Part shown: positions 58,813-64,000 of the stretch, one piece after another | How positions within the stretch are numbered: position 1 is the first letter of the stretch | How the letters are laid out: each line of letters opens with the position of its first letter | Source: Frischella japonica | GTDB taxonomy: Bacteria; Pseudomonadota; Gammaproteobacteria; Enterobacterales; Orbaceae | Direction: 5' to 3' | Length of the DNA: 64,000 nucleotides | Assembly (NCBI RefSeq): GCF_014489845.1 | Contig: NZ_JABURY010000018.1 | Coordinates: 117,213-181,212, forward strand | Translations under genes and position numbers: made by a program | The notes under the pieces: generated by a model | Seen by the model: only the letters and a program-made list of their open reading frames with translations | The model's database searches: none | Told to the model about the DNA's origin: nothing

Positions 58813-60015
58813 CTATTTTCTTGCTATAGTTGTCACTACGGATGCTGTTATTTTAGGTTGACCAATAATAATCAACTGTTTATTGTTAGTTTCCAGTGCA
58901 TGTTCAATGGCTAATGCCGTTGCAAAAAAGTATGCACTATTTTGCGTATTACCGATTGACGTATCAATATTGAAGATATTACCATGCTCAAATTCAATGT
59001 AATTAAAATGATTCATAATCTCAATATTTTGTTCTGTCGTTACACCACTGTACCAAACACCATCATAAGGTTGATTATCTTCTTGTCCCCACAATAATGT
59101 ATTATCGATGGTTTGCTCAAGTGTATCGGTCTGCTCACTACGGTAGATTTTAGCTAGCATATCTTGCTCTTTTAGTGAGGTTAAGCGATTTATGGCTTGT
59201 TCACCCACCAATAACATCAATACCGCTGATTCAGCCTCATTTTGTTTTGGTGAGCTAAATAGATGAACATTAATTAACAACAATAAATCATCATCGTGTT
59301 CACTATTATCTAACCACTTTTCAATAAAAGTTGAATTGTTTTTGTTATCTTCTACACGAAAACTACTAGAGGATATCATTTTACCAAATGTTTTCCGCCA
59401 TAGCTTTTCAAGGTTATCCACTGGCGTTGCGGTATCAATGAATAGTCGAACATGGATATTCAAATCAGTAGGAATCAGCGCAAATAACGATTTACACTCA
59501 ACACACCAATATTTAAAAATAATTTCAAGTCTTTCATGAAAATAACTACTTTTAATATTATCAGGTAAAGGTAAGGACGTATGAGCAATGGCATGACTTT
59601 CACCATTGGGTATTTTAGCTGTGATAACATTTTGACAACTCACCACGCTATTAGCATTTCTTTTTTGACCATATTCAGTAGTCAATGAGTAATGTAATAC
59701 ATACAACCCACGCCTTGCATAATCAATCAACTGTTGACGGCGTTTTTCACGATACAAATTCCATTCTTTGATATATGCTTCGCGATAACCTCGATAATAG
59801 AGACCATATAAAAACACCAATAACCAAATCGTAGCGGGTAAAACTAACGCATAAAGTACAAATGATAAATTAGACTGTGGGTAAAAAAAACTCACAACAA
59901 TGGTGATTAGGCAACCGATAACCATAAATACTAAGAATAAAATAGCCCAATAACGCCAGCTAAATTTTTTCAATGGTGGCTGGATTTGAGGCAATTGAGT
60001 TAAATCTACCGGCAT
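58813..60015 (-). CDS. T6SS-linked two-helix membrane protein, unknown function
   Basis: 400 residues. Two membrane helices at about 24-43 and 52-70 separated by a short loop (YPQSN) are followed by a basic cytoplasmic start (YREAYIKEWNLYREKRRQQL) and a soluble domain with no motif I can name. The end contains NSAYFFATALAIEHALE and LIIIGQPKITASVVTTIAR. It overlaps the PAAR stop by one base and ends 7 bp before tssM, so it is within the T6SS operon. It might be an effector-loading or membrane-complex accessory factor; that is inference from position. Confidence 0.8.
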   Translation of the reverse strand: MPVDLTQLPQIQPPLKKFSWRYWAILFLVFMVIGCLITIVVSFFYPQSNLSFVLYALVLPATIWLLVFLYGLYYRGYREAYIKEWNLYREKRRQQLIDYARRGLYVLHYSLTTEYGQKRNANSVVSCQNVITAKIPNGESHAIAHTSLPLPDNIKSSYFHERLEIIFKYWCVECKSLFALIPTDLNIHVRLFIDTATPVDNLEKLWRKTFGKMISSSSFRVEDNKNNSTFIEKWLDNSEHDDDLLLLINVHLFSSPKQNEAESAVLMLLVGEQAINRLTSLKEQDMLAKIYRSEQTDTLEQTIDNTLLWGQEDNQPYDGVWYSGVTTEQNIEIMNHFNYIEFEHGNIFNIDTSIGNTQNSAYFFATALAIEHALETNNKQLIIIGQPKITASVVTTIARK

Positions 60016-60287
60016 TAACCTTTACCTACATCTGATAACGATGAAATCAATACACAACCACAGCCAGCATGGTGACCATCTAACGCAACAGGTTTACCCT
60101 GATCTTTGAACGTTGATTCACCTTCAATAATCGGCGTAATGCCATGACCTTTTTTAGGGCAGCTAACCATATCACCTACACGCGCTACCGGTTTGCCCCG
60201 TATTACAGTAGTGGATGATGCTGAAATCACCTTACCGCCATGATTAGTCGCATCCCCTAAACGAATTACACATCGAAGTATTCCCAT
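60015..60287 (-). CDS. PAAR-domain T6SS spike tip
   Basis: A 90-residue minimal PAAR protein that caps the VgrG spike. It has RCVIRLGDATNHGGKVISASSTTVIRGKPVARVGDMVSCPKKGHG, then IIEGESTFKDQGKPVALDGHHAGCGCVLIS, including the Cys/His residues that bind the metal at the tip. No effector extension is fused. The stop shares a base with the next start (TAATG). A hexanucleotide repeat lies immediately upstream. Confidence 0.95.
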   Translation of the reverse strand: MGILRCVIRLGDATNHGGKVISASSTTVIRGKPVARVGDMVSCPKKGHGITPIIEGESTFKDQGKPVALDGHHAGCGCVLISSLSDVGKG

Positions 60288-60300
60288 TGGAGTATTCCTA

Positions 60301-60329
60301 TTATTGTTATTGTTATTGTTATTGTTATT
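60301..60329. repeat. Hexanucleotide microsatellite upstream of PAAR
   Basis: TTATTG is repeated four full times plus five bases (TTATT), beginning 14 bp before the PAAR start and just upstream of its ribosome site. Copy-number slippage could change promoter or leader spacing. Confidence 0.85.
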
Positions 60330-60433
60330 TTATACACTAAAACTACACATTTCACAAAAACACTTGGTATTTTTTAAACATTATTTATAACAGCTTTTAT
60401 CACAGTATGCATCATAAAAGACAATTAATAATC

Positions 60434-60657
60434 ATTTTTTCATACCCTATCCTTAAAAGTGAGTGAATCCGTCGCATAAACAAATTCAATGGTAACCATT
60501 TTGCCTGTTTCTCTACCGCTTACCGAACTGGGCAATTGCCAATTGCCCTGAATATTGCGTATCACCTCATAACTACCACCTTGAACAGTCAGATCCGGAA
60601 AACGGTAGCTATTAATACCCTGAATATTGCTAATTTTTTCATACCCTATCCTTAAAA
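60434..60657 (-). pseudogene. Effector/immunity remnant flanked by 25-bp direct repeats
   Basis: The sequence containing AAGGATAGGGTATGAAAAAAT, found at every junction of the lipoprotein array, occurs as an identical 25-bp block at 60633-60657 and at 60434-60458, 199 bp apart. At 60642 an ATG begins MKKLAIF like the lipoproteins but the frame stops after 17 codons. In another frame the enclosed DNA encodes a protein-like end: ISNIQGINSYRFPDLTVQ, later WQLPSSVSGRETGKMVTIEF, ending LTFKDRV, whose TGA overlaps a second ATG (60443) that stops after three codons. I read it as the 3' end of another gene joined to decayed lipoprotein starts. Confidence 0.65.
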
Positions 60658-61272
60658 TATTCTTCTACCAACACGTTCTCCCCATGCAACTTCCCTTTTA
60701 TTAGACGTTAAAAATACCATTCCCCCGCGCGCTTTAGTTTCTGGTGTTCGCTGTATAATTTTCCTAATCACCGAATTAATTTCATCTAAAAGAGGATTGT
60801 TGGCCCAATCCGGTACATTTTCCAGATAATAACGATAAGTATATAAACGCTTGCCATCTTGTTTTTTCTGATATTTCATATCCACTATCACTACCCGACC
60901 AAAACAAAACCGATTATCTTTAAAAAGATAGTTTGCCCCCAGCTCGGTTAGGCTATAGCGATATTGTCCATTGGCCAGCGCTTGCTGACTAAGTAATCCC
61001 AACTGCGCAAAAATGGCTAACCGCTCATTAAGCCAGTTATTGGCCATAACTAAATAATCGTAACGCTCTATACCAGGAGTAATATCATAGGTTGTATAGG
61101 GCTCGGTTAAGTTGATCCATTCACGTGGGTTTAAACCATTGGATAAACAAATCGCACTATTACCCGAAGGGTTAGATTCATCAAATCGCGCTTGTAAGAC
61201 CCGTTTTTCTTGCTCGGTGCCACAACCGATTAAACTAAACATCAATAACCACAATATCGCTAATTTCTTCAT
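60652..61272 (-). CDS. Putative immunity lipoprotein, array copy 4
   Basis: 206 residues with a lipoprotein signal peptide MKKLAILWLLMFSLIGCG (Cys17). It follows copy 3 after 9 bp. The middle block FAQLGLLSQQALANGQYRY and the block FCFGRVVIVDMKYQKKQDGK are nearly the same as in its neighbours, whereas residues 43-70 (NGLNPREWINLTEPYTTYD, TPGIERYDY) and the last fifteen residues (WGERVGRRIF) differ. No family is recognised. Tandem lipoproteins next to a putative T6SS effector suggest periplasmic immunity; that is inference. Confidence 0.8.
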   Translation of the reverse strand: MKKLAILWLLMFSLIGCGTEQEKRVLQARFDESNPSGNSAICLSNGLNPREWINLTEPYTTYDITPGIERYDYLVMANNWLNERLAIFAQLGLLSQQALANGQYRYSLTELGANYLFKDNRFCFGRVVIVDMKYQKKQDGKRLYTYRYYLENVPDWANNPLLDEINSVIRKIIQRTPETKARGGMVFLTSNKREVAWGERVGRRIF

Positions 61273-61281
61273 ACCCTATCC

Positions 61282-61905
61282 TTAAAATATTCTTCTACTA
61301 CCAGCAGGATCTCCCCATGCAACTTCCCGTTTATTGGACGTTAAAAATACCATCCCTCCGCGCGCTTTAGTTTCTGCTGTTCGAGCTATAATATCCCTAA
61401 TCACCGAATTAATTTCATCTAAAAGAGGATTGTTGGCCCAATCCGGTACATTTTCCAGATAATAACGATAAGTATATAAACGCTTGCCATCTTGTTTTTT
61501 CTGATATTTCATATCCACTATCACTACCCGACCAAAACAGAACCGATTATCCTTATAAAGATAGTTTGCCCCCAGCTCGGTTAAGGTATAGCGATATTGA
61601 CCATTGGCCAGCGCTTGCTGATTAAGTAATCCCAGCTGCGCAAAAATGGCTAAGCGCTCATTAAGCCAGTTATTAGCCATAACTAAATAATCGTAATCAT
61701 CTGTACCTGGAATAATATCATAGGTTATATAGGGCTCGGTTAGATTGATCGAATCAGATGGGTTTGAGACACTGGATAAACAAATCGCACTATTACCCGA
61801 AGGATTAGACTCATCAAATTCCGCTTGTAAGACCCGTTTTTCTTGCTCGGTGCCACAGCCAATTAAACTAAACGCCAATAACCACAATATCGTTAATTTC
61901 TTCAT
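61282..61905 (-). CDS. Putative immunity lipoprotein, array copy 3
   Basis: 207 residues, signal peptide ending LIGC. It is very close to copy 1: both have NPSDSINLTEPYITYDIIPG in the variable region, and both end DPAGSRRIF- or EPAGSRRIF-like. The ribosome site AAGGA overlaps the TAA stop of copy 2, and the stop-to-start gap is 9 bp, as for every junction in the array. Confidence 0.8.
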   Translation of the reverse strand: MKKLTILWLLAFSLIGCGTEQEKRVLQAEFDESNPSGNSAICLSSVSNPSDSINLTEPYITYDIIPGTDDYDYLVMANNWLNERLAIFAQLGLLNQQALANGQYRYTLTELGANYLYKDNRFCFGRVVIVDMKYQKKQDGKRLYTYRYYLENVPDWANNPLLDEINSVIRDIIARTAETKARGGMVFLTSNKREVAWGDPAGSRRIF

Positions 61906-61914
61906 ACCCTATCC

Positions 61915-62544
61915 TTAAAATATTCTTCTACTACCAACATGCTCTCCCCATGCAATTTGCCGTTTATCAGATGTTAAAAATACCATTCCCCCCCAAGTAC
62001 CAGTTTTAATTTCACCGGTTTGCCGCGCAATTTTCCTAATCACTGTATTAATTTCATCTAAAAGAGGATTGTTGGCCCAATCCGGTACATTTTCCAGATA
62101 ATAATCATAAGTATATAAACGCTTGCCATCTTGTTTTTTCTGATATTTCATATCCACTATCACTACCCGACCAAAACAGAACCGATTATCCTTATAAAGA
62201 TAGTTTGACCCCAGCTCGGTTAGGGTATAGCGATATTGACCATTGGCCAGCGCTTGCTGATTAAGTAATCCCAACTGCGCAAAAATAGCTAATCGTTCGT
62301 TACGCTCATCATTAACATTGACTAAGTAGTTATAATCATCAACGCTGGGGTCTATCGTATGTGTTTCGTACGGCTCTGTAAAACTAAGCCAGAAAGTGGG
62401 GCCTTCGCCGGTGGTAACGCAAATCGCACGATCACCCGAAGGATTAGACTCATCAAATTCCGCTTGTAAGACCCGTTTTTCTTGCTCGGTGCCACAACCG
62501 ATTAAGCTAAATGCCAATAACCACAATATTGCTAATTTTTTCAT
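61915..62544 (-). CDS. Putative immunity lipoprotein, array copy 2 (most divergent)
   Basis: 209 residues with the same signal peptide and the same conserved centre, but residues about 42-80 are clearly different: CVTTGEGPTFWLSFTEPYET, then IDPSVDDYNYLVNVNDERNE. The end has a two-residue longer stretch (RQTGEIKTGTWGGMVFLTSD) compared with the other copies. Divergence limited to two blocks within near-identical flanks points to gene conversion or selection on specificity. Confidence 0.8.
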   Translation of the reverse strand: MKKLAILWLLAFSLIGCGTEQEKRVLQAEFDESNPSGDRAICVTTGEGPTFWLSFTEPYETHTIDPSVDDYNYLVNVNDERNERLAIFAQLGLLNQQALANGQYRYTLTELGSNYLYKDNRFCFGRVVIVDMKYQKKQDGKRLYTYDYYLENVPDWANNPLLDEINTVIRKIARQTGEIKTGTWGGMVFLTSDKRQIAWGEHVGSRRIF

Positions 62545-62553
62545 ACCCTATCC

Positions 62554-63177
62554 TTAAAATATTCTTCTACTACCAGCAGGCTCTCCCCATGCAACTTCCC
62601 TTTTATTGGACGTTAAAAATACCATTCCTCCACGCGCTTTAGTTTCTGCTGTTCGAGCTATAATATCCCTAATCACCGCATTAATTTCATCTAAAAGAGG
62701 ATTGTTGGCCCAATCCGGTACATTTTCCAGATAATAACGATAAGTATATAAACGCTTGCCATCTTGTTTTTTCTGATATTTCATATCCACTATCACTACC
62801 CGACCAAAACAGAACAGATTATCCTCATCAAAATACTTTGATCCCAGCTCGGTTAGGGTATAGCGATATTGTCCATTGGCCAGCGCTTGCTGATTAAGTA
62901 ATCCCAGCTGCGCAAAAATGGCTAAGCGCTTATTAAGCCAGTTATTGGCTACAACTAAATGATTGTAATCATCTGTACCTGGAATAATGTCATAGGTTAT
63001 ATAAGGCTCGGTTAGATTGATCGAATCAGATGGGTTTAAGCCACTGGATAAACAAATCGCACTATTACCCGAAGGATTAAATTCATCAAATTCCGCTTGT
63101 AAGACCCGTTTTTCTTGCTCGGTGCCACAACCGATTAAACTAAACACCAATAACCACAATATTGCTAATTTTTTCAT
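62554..63177 (-). CDS. Putative immunity lipoprotein, array copy 1
   Basis: 207 residues from the ATG at 63177 (MKKLAILWLLVFSLIGCG), 10 bp after the effector stop with AAGGAGTTACAG as ribosome site. A longer in-frame extension to 63372 would overlap the effector gene in another frame and has no signal peptide, so it is rejected. Lipobox Cys17. Directly downstream of the effector, this is the likeliest cognate immunity gene. Confidence 0.82.
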   Translation of the reverse strand: MKKLAILWLLVFSLIGCGTEQEKRVLQAEFDEFNPSGNSAICLSSGLNPSDSINLTEPYITYDIIPGTDDYNHLVVANNWLNKRLAIFAQLGLLNQQALANGQYRYTLTELGSKYFDEDNLFCFGRVVIVDMKYQKKQDGKRLYTYRYYLENVPDWANNPLLDEINAVIRDIIARTAETKARGGMVFLTSNKREVAWGEPAGSRRIF

Positions 63178-63187
63178 CTGTAACTCC

Positions 63188-64000
63188 TTAACAATTGTAT
63201 TTATACTCAATAATCTTCGGGAATTTGCCCTCGCCTTCCCCCTCCGGATAGTAGTGGATAAAAGCAAACACCCCATAGTTGCCGTTAATTTCACACAGTT
63301 TTTGCTGTATATACCAACTGGTTTTAATCGGATGTTTTTTTCCATCACCAAAATTATAGTATTCTTCGCCAATTAATTTAGTACGCAAATTATCAATCAT
63401 AAACCACTCACTAACATCTTGCGGCGTACTATGCGTTTGCACCACCTTTGCCAAAGGTGCCTCTGTATCGATGGCACCCTCTTTCTTTTTCCGCTCAACC
63501 CGTAATGTCACAGTATGGCCTGGATGATCTTTCGATTGCAGTGTAATAGTTATACGAAAAAAACTCTTCTCTCTTATAAAATTCGGCAACGAAACATTAA
63601 TATAACCGGCTTTTCTTGCCAATTTACCCAAGAATAAATCACCCACAGCCCTCCCGATTTGCGCTTCACCATAGTCAGCACTCATAAAGCCGTACGGATT
63701 ATTACTTGTGTTTTGAGGACGGTTGTGGTCTTTTTCGATAAATAGCCTATCGACATCATTATCACAATCTAAATCCGACCAACTAAAATGATAACCCTGA
63801 ACAAAGCTATAAAAATCGGCTAAACATTGGTACATCGCAATATGGGTTTCCGGATAAGGTGGCTGCTTGTCCACGTGATCATGTAACCCATAGGGACAGC
63901 GGTTAAACCACCACTGCATCACATCCCAACTATCTGAATCATCACTAAATTGACCCTTTAATAGCATTCCCACCACCGCTAAGCCAAGAATCACCCAACC
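63188..64000 (-). CDS. Putative T6SS effector, 5' part beyond the window
   Basis: The frame is open to the right edge, so the N-terminus is missing; 270 residues are visible. It begins in a hydrophobic segment (GWVILGLAVVGMLLKG), then WWFNRCPYGLHDHVDKQPPYPETHIAMYQCLADFY, an acidic stretch with WSDLDCDNDVDRLFIEKDHN, and a C-terminal domain with FRITITLQSKDHPGHTVTLRVERKKK, ending FPKIIEYKYNC. Aspartate, histidine and cysteine are frequent, but I recognise no catalytic signature. The stop is 10 bp before a lipoprotein array and the block lies upstream of PAAR, so a periplasm-acting effector is a reasonable guess. Confidence 0.6.
   Translation of the reverse strand, partial: GWVILGLAVVGMLLKGQFSDDSDSWDVMQWWFNRCPYGLHDHVDKQPPYPETHIAMYQCLADFYSFVQGYHFSWSDLDCDNDVDRLFIEKDHNRPQNTSNNPYGFMSADYGEAQIGRAVGDLFLGKLARKAGYINVSLPNFIREKSFFRITITLQSKDHPGHTVTLRVERKKKEGAIDTEAPLAKVVQTHSTPQDVSEWFMIDNLRTKLIGEEYYNFGDGKKHPIKTSWYIQQKLCEINGNYGVFAFIHYYPEGEGEGKFPKIIEYKYNC

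Noticed and set aside
55520..59539. Plus-strand frames of 67-216 codons inside tssM and the neighbouring membrane protein gene.
   Set aside because: They are antisense shadows of long minus-strand genes with convincing family motifs.
60301..60330. Possible CRISPR or direct-repeat array from the short repeats.
   Set aside because: It is a simple six-base microsatellite without spacers; no CRISPR-like pattern was found in the window.
60434..62554. Insertion sequence or integron-like attachment sites at the 25-bp junction repeats.
   Set aside because: No transposase or integrase gene, no inverted ends and no target duplication are visible; homologous recombination between repeats explains it.
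62554..63372. 272-codon version of immunity copy 1.
   Set aside because: The extra 65 codons overlap the effector gene in another frame and lack a signal peptide; the ATG at 63177 restores the lipobox start shared by all copies.

Overview
The window is AT-rich chromosomal DNA of a gammaproteobacterium. Most housekeeping proteins (MurA, AsnS, Ffh, Tgt, QueA, PncB, MgsA, ProQ) align readily with enterobacterial or Pasteurellales-type sequences as I remember them. Several neighbourhoods keep enteric order: mlaFEDCB-ibaG, gmhA-yafJ, proQ-prc, rsgA/orn. Low GC, reduced spacing, a mannose-family PTS and a type VI secretion system (T6SS) fit an Orbales host-associated bacterium such as Gilliamella. 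That placement is inference; no rRNA lies in the window.

Layout. 1-6904 (minus): a surface-polysaccharide cluster with the 5' part of manC, three GT4 glycosyltransferases, a Wzy-like polymerase and a Wzx flippase. 7061-13456: murA and the Mla phospholipid-transport operon, split by a plus-strand yjiX-yjiA pair. 13571-24084: rhodanese, pepN, pncB, asnS, a general porin, mgsA, mdtH, yafJ and gmhA. 24321-24964: a tRNA-Ser(GGA) gene followed on its 3' side by four 143-bp tandem repeats, each ending in a copy of the tRNA 3' end. 25045-27924: the proQ-prc operon plus a 29-codon ynhF. 28177-28987: a Mu-like DNA-binding pair. 29151-33946: hdeD, rsgA, orn, waaA, hemH. 34192-42192: a TonB-dependent siderophore receptor with a Fur box, then a GntR/DeoC/mannose-family PTS locus and an M20 amidohydrolase. 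42745-49734: tRNA-Pro(TGG), the queuosine genes tgt and queA interleaved with two M48 lipoprotein metalloproteases, ffh and an unknown membrane protein. 49867-64000 (minus): part of a T6SS cluster (PAAR, a membrane protein, tssM, tssA, tssF, tssG, tssJ, tssE). Upstream of it lies a putative effector, cut by the window end, followed by four tandem lipoprotein paralogues that look like an immunity array and by a recombination remnant.

How the parts relate. Envelope work dominates: polysaccharide synthesis, peptidoglycan precursor (MurA), outer-membrane lipid asymmetry (Mla), LPS core (GmhA, WaaA), porin, Prc and surface proteases. The accessory parts are the polysaccharide cluster, the PTS locus, the tRNA-linked repeats and the T6SS effector/immunity end. 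The two signals I rate highest are the tRNA-Ser trailer repeats, whose predicted RNA hairpins present AGGA in their loops (a possible CsrA-sponge layout), and the mosaic immunity-lipoprotein array.
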